This document shows, piece after piece, positions 11,447 to 24,300 of a DNA stretch of 64,000 nt (position 1 is the first letter of the stretch; every line of letters starts with the position of its first letter). The notes beneath the pieces are model-generated. The model did no database searches and was not told the origin of the DNA. It saw only the letters and a program-made list of their open reading frames with translations. This DNA comes from Anaspis maculata (Eukaryota; Arthropoda; Insecta; Coleoptera; Scraptiidae): assembly GCA_949128115.1 (NCBI GenBank), contig OX421964.1, positions 52,616,601-52,680,600 on the forward strand. Reading direction: 5' to 3'. The translations under genes were made by a program, and so were the position numbers.

Positions 11447-12899
11447 TATTTCAAAACTGGTCCGGCCAGAGCAGCCAACTGCAAAGTTTTGGGGATTTTC
11501 TATATTTCACATTTGGAAACTTAGAAACAAAATCTCACGGCCGACTAGAATCACGGTACAAGTGAACATAGTATACCAATAAAATAATACCAGACTCACG
11601 CTACTTGTGTACAATAATTGATGTGCACCACTTTGAACATACCGTGTCAGAAATTCAAAAAAATTCCTCGTTTACCTATTTTGGTCGTTATTCGACTTTG
11701 AATTCTCAGTCATTTTTCGAAATTCTAGAGGTGGTTCTAAAAATAGGAGTCTATGAGATATTTTGACCAGCTCGAAGTTATGGTAAGTAAAACCCGAGAA
11801 GCATCTTGTGGCATCGAAATACATCCACCTTTTGCTCATTCAAGCCTATACTATAATTGCAATATCCAAATTACCTACGAGATAAATTATTTCTGTGACC
11901 ACCGGCATTCCACCCCCTCTAGAGGGTGAACACGTCAGTGGGGTGAACCGTTGAGTTTAGAGAATTTACGCAATGATGAAATTTGATCACCTCAACAAAG
12001 GCTACAACATATTAAAGTTTGAGCCAAATCCTCCGAGGAGGAGCCAAATACCATAAGAAATGTGCGGGGTTCTTTATTACTTACCTACGTGCGAAATTAA
12101 CATTTTCCAGCTTTTCGCCACAATTATCCACCGACACGCGACACGGACATACGTTTTCAATTTTCATATGCGTAGATTTTAACGAACACGAAATTAGGAA
12201 TCAAGTTTTATTGACAAAACACAAAGGGAAAAGGAAAAACTGTTGAGTTTGAGTTTTTCTCGTTTGTTCGAATTCTCCTTATATCAACGTAAGGATAAGA
12301 TGGAATTGAAATTGTTCCCAAAAATACAACTTCACAATCTATCTACTGACATTGTGAAATTTATTATTATCTTTCAGTTCAGATTCAAGTAGGTATCAAA
12401 AGTCGAAATCTAGTCATGAATTCATGAATATTGAATTCTCATGTTAGCATTGTTGCATTAGCTAAAAATTTCAATGGCTAGAATAGATCAAGATGTGACG
12501 TCTGTCAATGCATGTGACATGTGACAGGACAAGGACAGAAGCAATTCAATTAGTTTAGGTTATGTTTCTGTGTTTCTAAGTATGCGATGTTTTGCTACTG
12601 CTTTTTAAGATTATCTAATTTTGTGACTGAAAATGTTCTTTTTATATACGATACATCAAGTTTTAAATGAAAGGACAGCACACAGCACAGCGTTTTATTT
12701 TTCAGGTGAGTTTGACAAGTTACATAATGGTTTTTATTTATCAAAGTTGGCTTGGAACTCTTGGAAGTTAGACTAACCGCGGTCCCGGTCAAAGTCAAAT
12801 ATCAAATATAATTATTCAAAAACTGCAGAAGAGTAGTGTTCGCAAAACAATTCGGAGTATGGCTGTAATAAGGTTCAAGGTTTTGTAAATAATCTTGAA
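11447..12899. other. Intergenic DNA, nothing recognised
   Basis: AT-rich sequence with only short open frames. No coding motif or strong repeat was seen by eye. Confidence 0.4.
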
Positions 12900-14070
12900 A
12901 TACAGGTGTTCGGGTCTGTATTTCACCGTAACTTTCTAACCGTTGAACCGATTTTGATCAAATTTGAACCAAAATTTAGTCAACTGAGTCTCCATCGAGT
13001 AATAATACCACAATTAATCAAAAATTTCTGAGGGCGTAGATAATAGGAGACTGTCCCCTATTTTCGCCCCTATTCTCATCTACCCTAATTATTTTTTAAA
13101 TTGTTAATATTTTCGGATTTTACGTTCAATTTAGAAGAAAAAGTTACTCATGCAAAATTTTGATTAGAGGCTTCATTTCCGAGATATTTGGTTTTTAAGG
13201 TTTGGAAAACATCTCAAAATCGCCACTTTCCAGAGCCCAAATTATTTTTCTCTGAAAACGCTTTGAGCCGTATTCATACCTCGCTTTTAAGCTAAAAGCG
13301 CTATTAGAGCGATGCGCATTTAGGGGCATTTCTCATATTTCAGTGTTCAAAAACACATTATTGCGATTGGGAGCGATTGTATGTACTTAATTGCAATTAA
13401 TTTGCGAGTTAATTTGTATTTTTGAACACTGAAATATGAGAAATTCCCCTAAATGCGCATCACTCTAATAGCGCTTTTACCTTAAAAGCGAAGTATGAAT
13501 ACGGCCCTTTGTTTCTTAGCAAAAAATGGCAGTAAATCAACTTAAGCGACCTAGAAAACTTATTCCAGTTGAGGAATCATGAGTTTTCTTGGATTTTAAT
13601 TTTTAGGCTTTTGAAAGTTGCGATTTCGAGGCGTTTTCCAAAGTTTCAAACCCAAATATCTCGGAAATGAAGCCGCCAATCAAAATTTTGCAAGGGTATC
13701 TTTTTCTTATAAATTGAACGTAGAATTCGAAAATAGTAACAATTTTGAAAAATAATCAGGGGAGATTGAAATAGGGGCAAAAATATAGAACAGTCCCCTA
13801 TTATATCTACGCCCTCAGAAATTTTTGATGAATTGTGCTATCATTATTCGATGGAGACTCATTCGACTAAATTTTGGTTCAAATTTGATCAAAATCGGTT
13901 CAACGGTTCAAAAGTTATGGTGAAATAACCATTTCAAAAAGTCAACTTCAACACCCTGTATCTTTTTAAGGAAGCATTTTAGGACCATGAGTGTTTTGTT
14001 TCTTCGGCTTTATTTTTGATGGGGAATCATCCCTTAAAGTTTGTAATAACCAGACCCGAACACCCTGTAT
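12900..14070. repeat. Foldback element with ATACAGG(G)TGTTCGGGTCTG ends (1.17 kb)
   Basis: The left end ATACAGGTGTTCGGGTCTG at 12900 is mirrored by CAGACCCGAACACCCTGTAT ending at 14070. Inner arms also pair: TTGATCAAATTTGAACCAAAATTTAGT at 12955 with its complement near 13870. A second palindromic MITE (13267-13505) sits at its centre. Related arms occur at 22443-23378 and from 43575. Confidence 0.75.
13267..13505. mobile_element. Palindromic MITE, GCCGTATTCATA family, copy 1
   Basis: Almost the whole 239 bases is one hairpin: CTTTTAAGCTAAAAGCGCT and GCGCATTTAGGGGCATTTCTC on the left are matched in reverse complement on the right. The centre is GCGATTGGGAGCGATTG. A second copy, near-identical along its length, is at 23893-24136, so this is a genuine dispersed family. 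Confidence 0.85.
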
Positions 14071-14416
14071 AAACAATTTAATACCCATATGTACTTTTAA
14101 CTCGATTTTTAACATAATAAAGGGTAGTTGCCAATGAAGTAGATTTGACTGAAAGTACTTTTAATCATCAACAAGAGTAATAAAGAGTATTTTCTGAAAA
14201 TTTCCGGAAAATATATTCATTGGTTATGGTTAGAAAGATTTTTTTTATTTTTTTTTTCAAAGGGTTGGTAAGAGTAAGGAAATTTCAGTGGGGCTTTTTT
14301 TCTGTATTTTTCCAAATATAGTGATGCCATAACAGGTTTTTGAGTTTTCAATCCAACAGTGCTGTTTGTTTAGTTTTTAGAATGTTTGTGACGTCACAAA
14401 TCGTTTTTTGAAACAC
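14071..14416. other. Intergenic DNA, nothing recognised
   Basis: AT-rich spacer between two inverted repeats. No gene or motif was recognised. Confidence 0.4.
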
Positions 14417-14606
14417 GCATTATGGCGGCTTTACAGATCTTCGTTTGTCGCCGGCAACAATGCCCCACTCCACTGTAGTTGAATAATTTGAACGACAAGA
14501 CGACAGAAACTCGTGTCGCGGGAATTATAGAGGGAGGTAGGGGAGTACAGGCGGATCGAATTTTATTGGCCAGCGACATACGAAGTTCTGTAAAGCCGCC
14601 ATTACG
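14417..14606. repeat. Inverted repeat of about 190 bases
   Basis: ATGGCGGCTTTACAGATCTTCG on the left is mirrored by CGAAGTTCTGTAAAGCCGCCAT on the right, with TGTCGCCGG against CCAGCGACA further in. It looks like a short non-autonomous element. Confidence 0.6.
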
Positions 14607-14694
14607 GCCGCTATTTTGGGAATTTAGAAAAAAGAGAAAAATACAGGTAGGTACATTATTTTTAGCGCATTCTCGTAAGAAAATGACGCTTATA

Positions 14695-15019
14695 TGGCCG
14701 GTTTGTCTGTTCGTCTGTCTGTCCGTCTGTGTGTCCGTGTAGAAATTAAGAAGTTGTAGTCCTCCTTGGGGAATGAAGTTAGAGCCTTGGAATTTTTTTT
14801 TGAATGATAGCTGATGTCTTCAAGGGTGGCCAATAGGCTTTTTTTTATCCATACACAGTTATCATTATTATTATCAAAAAACAAAAATTTACTGTGCATT
14901 TCGAAGAAGTTGAACTGTTCCTCGGGGAATGAAGCTAGAGCCTTGGAACTTTATCCGATGGATAGCTGCTGTCCCCAAGGGTGGCCAATGGGCCTTATTT
15001 TTTTATCCATACATAGTTA

Positions 15020-15050
<31 letters not shown>

Positions 15051-15165
15051 CAAAAAACAAATATTTACTGTGCACTTCTAAGAAGTTGAACTTCTCGGGG
15101 AATGAACCTAGAGCCCTGGACCTTTTTCCGATGGATAGCTTAGGTTCTCAAGGGTGGCCAGTGGG
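14695..15165. repeat. Tandem repeat of about 165-base units preceded by a CTGTCTGTCCGT tract
   Basis: A pyrimidine tract (GTCTGTCTGTCCGTCTGTG, 14705-14740) is followed by three units starting near 14765, 14921 and 15093. Each contains GGGGAATGAA, AGAGCC(T/C)TGGA, GATAGCT and CAAGGGTGGCCA. The first two also carry CCATACA(C/T)AGTTATCATTATTATTA and TTACTGTGCA. Copy 2 includes a longer TTA microsatellite (about 15018-15050), a likely site of length variation. Confidence 0.8.
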
Positions 15166-15367
15166 CAGATTGAAATCCATAGTTGCGCCGCCATCTTGTC
15201 CGCCATATTGAAATCTGTTATTAGTGAAGAGATTGTCATGAAACTTGGAACTTATTCTGGTAGTAAGTATTAGACATATCACTTACGTCACTTCAATCAG
15301 TTCGATGAATCAAATCTTTTTCAACCAATTCAAAATTCATACCTACTTTAAGAAAATTAAATAAAAA

Positions 15368-15373
15368 TTTATT
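15368..15373 (-). promoter_or_regulatory. Poly(A) signal AATAAA of the integrin beta gene
   Basis: AATAAA on the minus strand lies about 20 bases past the stop codon at 15394-15396. No better candidate is closer. Confidence 0.5.
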
Positions 15374-15393
15374 ATCAATAAAAGCTACAGCCT

Positions 15394-18300
15394 CTAGCTA
15401 TTGAAAGAAAATCTTTTGCTGTTCCTGTTCCTGTTATAAACAGGATTTGGAAAGGACGAAGTCGCTTGTTTGTACAAAGGATTGTCATTCCTGTGCCATC
15501 TGAGATTCTTACGCTCGTTTTCGAACTTTGCATACTCCCTTCGATCGTGAATGGTAGTGAAGATCTTCCAGATTATCAGCAGCACAATTCCTGCTGCCAC
15601 TGTGGTTCCAATCACACCCAACACCCATGCTGAAATTTCAATAAACTCAATGTGATTGCTTCGAGTTCCTCATGGAAGGAATCATGCGAGCTGTTATCGC
15701 ATATTTATTATTGGGTGGAATCGCTCAAAAGCCTTACCCAAAACATTAGTTGGTCCAGGGCACTTTTTCTTCTTTTCTGCTTTGATGGACTTTATGCTTT
15801 GCTTGTCTGAGGGGTAGTATTCGTATTGGAAGTCGAACATACAGTCACGTTTGTCGGGGAATCGGCAAATTTTGACGTTTTCATCTCCTATGTCTTCACT
15901 GATTTTCTCGACTATTTCAATGGCGTCTTTGCATTTGGCCCTGCATGTGTCTTTGTCGTACGGACCTGTGCCGTGGACTTTGCATTCGACGCAGTCACGC
16001 AAGAAGTCACATCTCTGACCGGGGCATGTCGGACACTCTTCACAATACTTCCCAGAATACCTGCGGAGATACCGTATAGTTCTGCTGTTATTGTATGATC
16101 AGCTCCAAACTCTGGAGGCAGGAATGAAGTACATGGTCCACCTTGAAATATCTACGTCACGATTTTAAATGAGAATGGGAAAGGCGAAGAGCTAAATCTC
16201 GCGTTTTTCGGTTCGAGAGGCAGTCAATTTTTTTTTGCAATTGGCATGTTCAGCTTTGTTTGCTCAGATTGATGACGTCACCATAAAGTAATAAACTGTC
16301 TGAGTTACAGTGCAGATCATGGTGCAGATTATACCAATTGGCGCCTGCGTCATCGATTTAAAGATCAAGTTCGGACAGTCGTCAGTAGAATCAAACCTGC
16401 TATTGCTGTAAAATCCAAATCTGCATAATGTCTATTTGTAATAGTCCAGTCATTATAGATCAAAAATCACCTAAACCTTGAATAAAATAGTTACAGGCTG
16501 AATTTTTGGTTACGGGTTCTATGTATCAAGAGAAACAACATATCAAAATTCTCGAAAATTCTCGGTTCAGGAAAAAATTTTATGGGGCCCTAAGGGGCCA
16601 GATTCGTGTAAATTGACCATTTTTCGTGAATAACTCGTAAACGGTGATTATCGACCAAAATGTCTTATGGTCAAATTAATGAGCATCACATTTTGACAAA
16701 AATGATGCCGCAGCCATTGCTGTGCAATGAACGGTTACCGAAATACAGCCTTCGGGAGTCAACCCTGAAAATCGCTCGAAGTTGGCAGTCGAATTCTGGC
16801 CGTCAAACTGCAGGTTCTCACTCAAGAGACCATGCTGTCATTGTCCGTGGACGGATATGGTTGTGCTAAACATTTCTTGAATGAAAATTGAACCAGCTTC
16901 AATATGCTTTGACTGGAATGCCGTCACCATTTGTATCTTGGATATTATCAGTTGTCAAAGTCGGTACTGGATCAACCGCGGAACCTTCAAAAAGCGCACT
17001 TTTTCAGTTCCTGTCATTGAGTCTGCTTTTCTTGCAGGTAGATGCTGTTAACGGAATATATAGATAACTCATGCCTGAAAGAACCCTGGTTACAGAAAAT
17101 ATGTCCTTCTTGTAGTTTTTGAAAAATATGCGTCCAACGAAAAAAAAGTAAAACTTCGATTAGAATGCAGCCCCTTCTGGTTTAGAAGGAATTTGATTTA
17201 AAAATGAATCCTCTTCCCTCGAATTATAGAATAATTAGTGTTACGATCACTATATTGTCATATCTTGTGCAAAACATTCAATATTTTTCTTGCAAATGCG
17301 ACTTTTGAATAGAAACCTAATCGCGGCCGAAATCTTGAGAATTTGTACTTTTTTTCGTTGGATGCATAGATCTTCAAAATTACAAGAAGCAGAAATTTTC
17401 TGTAACCGGGTTTCTTTTAGGAATACTTCATTCTACACATTCCGTTAATAGCGTTTACCTGCAGGAAAATCAGACTTGATGACAGGAACAGAAAAAGTGC
17501 CCTTTTTGAAGGTCCCGCGGTTGATCCAGTACCTACTTTGACCGCTGATAACGTCCAAGATACAAATGGTGATGGCATTGCAGTCAAAGCAGATTGAAGC
17601 TGGTTCAATTGTCTTTCAAGAAATGTTTAGCACAACCATATCCGTCCACGGACAATGACAGTATGGTCTCTTGAGTGAGAACCTGCAGTTTGACGGCCAG
17701 AATTCGGCTGACAACTTCGAGCGATTTTCAGGGTCGAGTTCCGAAGGCTGTATTTCGGTAACCGTTCATTGCACAGCAATGGCTGTGGCATCATTTTGTT
17801 CAAAATGTGATGCTCTTTAATTTGACCATAAGACATTTTGGTCGATAATCACCGTTCACGAGTTATTCACGAAAAACGGTCAATTTACACGAATCGGGCC
17901 CCTCAGGGCCCCATGAAAATTTTTCCTGGATCGAGAATTTCCGAGAATTTTGATATGTTGTTTCTCATGATACATAGGACTCGTTACCAAAGATTCAGCC
18001 AGTAACTAATTTATTCAAGGTCTGGGACCATAATGACTGGACTATAATTTGAACTGATGACGCAGGCGCCTTCTGGTATAATTTGAACTGTTCAAACTCG
18101 TGGTTAAGTCGATCTCAATACTCTCAAGAGCTATGTCTTCGAACAGAAAGAAGAAAAGCACCACAGGATGGCGTCCTGATCCTAGATGATCATCGGCTAA
18201 GCGATTCCAAAAGCGGGAAAAGTGATTTAATTTAGATAAGCTGAATTAAGTTCAAGTTTCGATTTTTTGTCTGTCGATTCAAGAGTATAAGCCAAAGAAT

Positions 18301-21300
18301 TGGGGAGTTTCAGTTCATACAATTATTAATGAACAGACAACAGGTTTTCGTTTATGGTGTACTTTCAAATCTGACGATCACAGAACATGCCCATTGAGTT
18401 ATTCTTTCCATTGAAAAATCATAGCTGGTCATCGAATATATCATTTTCTTTCGTACCTGTGCTCGTCCGAGATGCATTTGCATTTGCCACATTCGCAAGA
18501 ACCGCGCCCGCTGCAGATCTCGCCGTCATCTCCCGGACGCGAGCAAGAAATTTTCGAATTGGGGCATTCGCAGTTGGTGCCGTTCCATCCAGCGTGACAG
18601 TCGCATTTTCCACAAACACATGTCCCACGATTGGAACAAAGACCTCCGTTGGCGCTCTCGCAGGAGAAGTTGTCACACTGGCAGTACTTCCCGTAGATCT
18701 TCTCGTCGGCGTTTTTCCTCTCGTCGCACGTGCACTTTCCGCATTTGCATATGCCCAAACCTGCAGAAGCGCTGGAGGATTACTCTAGTTTTCTTTTCTA
18801 ACTCGACCGGTTGAGTTGGCATCTTTTGATGACGACTCAGCAACTCAACCATTCGAGTTGGGTATCTCGACTACACAACAGCTCCGTACGAACCTGAACA
18901 AAGCTCGGTGTCATCTGGCGATGCCTTGCAGTTCTTGGTGTCTTGAACGTCGGAAGTTGACGTGTCGCACTCGCAGTTCCGTCCAAATCTTCCGGGGTTG
19001 CACTGGCAAACGCCGCACTGCAAATCGCCTGCGCTGGTGCACTCTTGAGCGTTTGGTGTGGAGAAGTTGTTGGTTTCACAGTCGCAGTCGCAGAGCACTT
19101 CCAGTTCGACGATGATTGTTTCGTTTATGGCTTCCGGTTTGATCAAAATTATTTTCGTGTTCGAGTCGGACTTGGAGCAAGCCAGAGGTTTTATGGTGGC
19201 CGTGAAGTCGACGATTTCTCCTACATGGATTTGGTTGCAACCATTCTCCTTGGGGTGTGGGCAAGTCGACGACATTTTTACTTGCACATCGCTCGACGAG
19301 TTCGCTGTTATCGTCACAGAGTCGACGATTTTCTGTAAAACCGAAATCATGTCCATGATCAGCAGATTGATACATAATTGAACAGTGGGTGGCAAAATAT
19401 TGAACAAATAATGAAAATTTGTAGAGGATTAAGCTGAAATAAAGGATGAGAAGAGGACAAGCAAGAAACTTGTGGTGGCCAGAGCCTAGTACCTCTATTA
19501 TATCAGAGGAAAAAAAAAGATAGTTCACAAGAAAACTATAAGGCAAAAACTTATTTACGTTGTAGTTATCCAAAACCAACTGCACGACGTTGGTGGAGTT
19601 TCCATCCAGCGCTCCAGTGTTGGAATTCTCGATCTGTTCAGAGAGACGCTTGTACGAATCGACGATCCTGGGCTTCCTCACTATAGCGAATATGATGTTG
19701 AGATTGTTCTGCTTTGCTATGTAATTTATCTGCGAAACTGAAGGGTAATCGTATTTCAGATAGTCCGTGTACTCGTTGTTGCTCATGTGGCATTGTGCGT
19801 CGTTTGGTTCGACAACCCCGGCCAGTTTTCCGTCGCCTGCTACGTGGAATTCTGCATCTGTCGAAAACACCAGCAAGTGCCTGGCCTGAGACCTCCACCC
19901 GATCTCGTCTTTGCAGACTATGGCTTGCATCAGTGCGTCCAGTCCGCCTTCCGGCGAGTCGAGATTTCCAGAAACCCTAACCTTGGAAACGCTGTCGGAG
20001 AAGAGCGTCACGTCCGATGACAGCGACAGGTGGTTCTTGTAGCTGTAAGGTGCTTCGCAAACGATTTTCTCGCGTCTTGTGGTTAAAGTGCAAGGTGTTT
20101 TCAGCCTGGAAAATCGCATGAGTCTTAGTACGTTTTCGCAAGAATCATCAAGATCGTAGACTTGTTAAACGCTCACCACTATCCAAATGAGCCAATTATT
20201 CTTTTAAGTATACTTCATGTCTACCTTCGCCTAACTTTACCTTCCCTTTCCTATTTTTCATTCAACTACAACTGCAACTTGCTTCCCACCCTGAATATTA
20301 GATTCTCAAACCCCTTCGCACAAAACCTAGCTCTGGTTGGAGGACAATGCCACTCCCAGAATCTTAAGCTACAATGGACACAGGACAGTGTCAATAAGAA
20401 ATTTGCTAGGCGGCTCCAGAGATACAATAATATGGTATTTTAAAGATGGAGGATTGTAAGTTTTTCTGTCTCCTGTCATCGTGCGTTGTATAACTGTTGC
20501 ATTTGTGGTATTTGGGTTAATTGATTATTGATAGTCATTTAACAAAAGTTCATTTTCTTGAATAACTCGGTCACCGAGTATTTTGGCAATTCGCGCGATT
20601 GTCAATGGCTATCTGACGGAAGCGACAGAACAGAAATGACGTAAAAACATACCAACTGGGCTCGCCATTTCAGCCGCCAGAGGGCGCCAAAATTTTTGAA
20701 TTCGCGAATTCCTCACATCGCCTTGAACCGACGCAAAGTTGCGCCGTCAAACGTCAAAAAATGCCAAACTCTCACGTCGATTTGCAGCCTCCCCTGGCTT
20801 CAAACTTGAGACAGATCTATGGAAAATGTTTGACTGTTTTGACATTTGACAGCGTGCAACTTTACGCGGGCTACAAGTCGCACTTGAAATTAAGCCTTGA
20901 GCATCTGCAGGGGTCCCAGCTAAAACAACCCAGCGCGATTTTCTCTGAAAATATCAAGGCAACAAAAAAAAAGTTCCTATTTTGGGGAAGCCTGACCCTT
21001 TAGCTTTCTTTCAAGGAGACGCCGATGCTTGTAGATGCTCTAGTTTCCAAAAAAACGCAATTTCAATCGGGTGAGTCACAAGATTTCGAAAATTCATGAC
21101 CGACGAAATAAAATACTTCAGATGAAAAAAAATCCTCTTTCTCTGGGTTTTCAATTGATGTGTCGCCGATGTCTGTACCTGGCCCAGTAAGCCAGATATT
21201 CGGCCTCACAGTCCAGCAAACACAATAATCGGAATTCATGACGACGTCCATGACCAATCACACACCTGTTGATTTTAACATCAGCTAGTATTCATTGCTA

Positions 21301-24300
21301 TGACGAGTGTTAAAATCAACAAGTGTGTGATCGGTGACGTCATGAATTCCGATTATTGTGTTTGCTGGACTGTAAGGAGGGATATCTGGCTTACTGGGCC
21401 AAGTACAGACATCGGCGACACATCAATGGAAAGTCCAGAGAAAGAAGATTGTTTTTCATCTGAAGTATTTTGTTTTGTCGGTCATGAATTCTCGAATTCT
21501 TGTGAATCGCCCGAATAAAATTGCATTTTCCTGGAAACTAGGGCACCTACAAGCATCGGCGCCCCCTTAAAAGAAATCTAAAAGGTCAGGCTTCCCCCTC
21601 AATTGAAATTTTTTTTTTTGGCCCTGATATTTTCTGAGAAAATCGCGCTGGGTTGTTTTAGCTGGGACACCTTGTATAATTATAATAATTTGCTACTCTC
21701 CTGTGAGGACCTGCGTCCGCGTCTTGTCCCTAATCAAATCATCCCACCCCTTCCTTAATAGAGTCATATTTTACTCACTTTTCCGGGACTGTGCTGACAT
21801 AAGGCGAGTCAACTTTATCCACGAAACTGCCAAATCCCAACTTGAATTTGCTGGTTACGTTTTTCATGGCATCGGCCAGTTGACCACCCAGCGCTCCCAG
21901 TTTCTCCCGGTGGGGTTCCATAGACGCAGACAGGTCCATCAAGTAGTAAAGATCAACCGGATAGTTCCTTGCCTGCGCATATTTGAAAGACAATGCAAAC
22001 TCTTCTCCTTTCCTCAGCCGCAATTTAACCCTTTGCGGTTGCATCTGAATCGTGTCTCCTCCATCGTTGCTGTTGATGTTTCTGTTATCGATTATTTCGA
22101 ACTTGCTTTGAGGGTTGATCGTAAGACTTTGGTTGCACCAGTTGGAATTTGCAACATTTGCAGGGACGCAGTGGTTGTCATTAGCTATATCACTATTCTG
22201 TAAATTTATGCGGTATGTTATTACTTATTACACACAGTCACACATTTATCACGCTGATAGTTATTGCTATGCAACAGCCAATAGCATGGCCAGTTGCTTA
22301 GATTACCTACCATGAGAGTGATGAAGTCAATTGGTTCATAAAAGTTTGATAAAACTGGCTGATAGAGTGATAATCAAAGTGTGACAATGATAAACAATAA
22401 TAAACATCAACATACAGAGTGTCCCGAAATTAGTGTTACAAAACTCACAGGGAGATAGAAAATTAAAAAATAAGGGAACTTTTGTTGATAAACATACCCT
22501 CCCAAACGTATAATAACGGAAATACAGGCCTTCAAAGTTGTTTTTCAAAAACAGTTTTTTTTGCATACTCTTTGAACCGTTCAGCCGATTTTATTCAAAT
22601 TCGAACCAAAGTTCATTGAGACAGGTCTTTATTGAACTATAATAACGAATTTCATCAGGCATTTTCAGGGGCGAAGATAATGGCGGGTACTCTCCTCCTT
22701 TCCCCCCTATTTTTACCTTCCTGAATATTTTTGAAAACGGTTCCACTTTTTGAACTTTGCGTTCAATTTAAAGAAAAAAGTTACTCTTGCAAAATTTTGA
22801 TCAAAGGCTTCATTTTCAAGATATTTTGGTTTGAAACATTGGAAAACATCACAAAATCGCCACTTTCCAAGGCCCAAATTGTTTTTTTTCTGAAAAACTC
22901 CATGTTTCTCAGCGAAAATGGTGGTTTTTCAACTTAAAATCTAGGCCCAAGAAAATGGCGATTTCGAGATGTTTTGCAATATTTCAATCCCAAATATCTC
23001 GGAAACTAAGCCTCTAATCAAAATTTTGCACAAGCAACTTTTTTCTTTCAATTTAACGTAGAATTCAAAAATTGGAACAATGTCCAAAAATATTCATGGA
23101 GGTCAAAAAGAGGGGGAAAAGGGATAGGGCACCCCCTATTATCTCCGCCCCCGAGAATGTTTGATGAAATGCGTTACTATTGTTCAATAGAGACTTGTTT
23201 CAGTAAATTTTAGTTCAAATTTGACTGAAATCGGTTAAACGGTTCAAAAGTTATGCAAAAAAAAACTGTTTCTAAAAAACAACTTTGAAGGCCTGTATCT
23301 CCGTTATTATGCGTTTGCGAGAGTATGTTTGTCAAGAAAAGTCCCCTTATTTTTCAATTTTCAATCTCCCTGTGAGTACTTTAAAACTCGAGAAACTCGA
23401 TTTTTTTTTCAAAATTTTTATATATTTGTCGAAAAAGACCTGTTTTATCTGTTTCTCTTCCGCTCTGCAGCTAATCCGCTGTCTGTTCCACTCATTTTTT
23501 ATGCTAGGAAATGCCGTTCTTGAGGGCGCATTATTTGTAGATTTGTAAACACCGTGACCAATCACGAAACTTCGGGAATCTCTGATGGTTCATTTATACA
23601 GAGGTGTCCCAGAAATTATGGCGGAAAAAAGAACCATTTGATACGAAAACCTCCTATGTAATTATTGTTTTCAGCAATTCCGCTTCAAACCGAAGATAAT
23701 ATTATATATTATATTATTATGACACATCAGTTTAACTGTTGTTTTTTTTACAAATGACTCATGAAGATAGAGTAAAAAATAGGTACTTAGGTAGTTTCTT
23801 CGTCAAAATTTTATTCAAAGTAACAGCGTTACTCCATTTTTCACTATATTGATAACATAAAAGCACCAAAATGACTAACTTATAAAGAGCTTGGCCCGTA
23901 TTCATATCCCACTTTTAAGCTAAAAGCGCTTTTAGTGCGATGCGCATTTAGGGGCATTTCTCATATTTCAGTGGTCAAAAATACATTATTGCGATTGGGA
24001 GCGATTGTATGTACTTAATTGCAATTAATTTGCGCGTTAATTTGTATTTTTGAACACTAAAATATGAGAAATGCCCCTAAATGCGCATTGCACTAAAAAC
24101 GCTTTTAGCTTAAAAGTGGGATATGAATACGGGCCCTTGACAGACCAAGTTGTAAATTGTAAGTCAACGTTACAATGATTTTACTCAAGTCATATTTCAG
24201 CAACATCCCACCAGCAGCGATTTCAAAGTTGTGTGACAGAAGACAGAAGTGACAAAAAAAACGAAAGTCGAATTTCCAACAAAAAAAAACTTTTGCTGAT

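Noticed and set aside
14700..14740. CTGTCTGTCCGTCTGTC tract as a CRISPR-like or coding repeat
   Set aside because: It is a simple pyrimidine tract heading a tandem repeat, with no spacers and no conserved frame.
16660..17836. Two similar 69-residue frames as possible genes
   Set aside because: They lie at mirrored positions in a foldback's arms and have no domain; they are most likely by-products of the palindrome.
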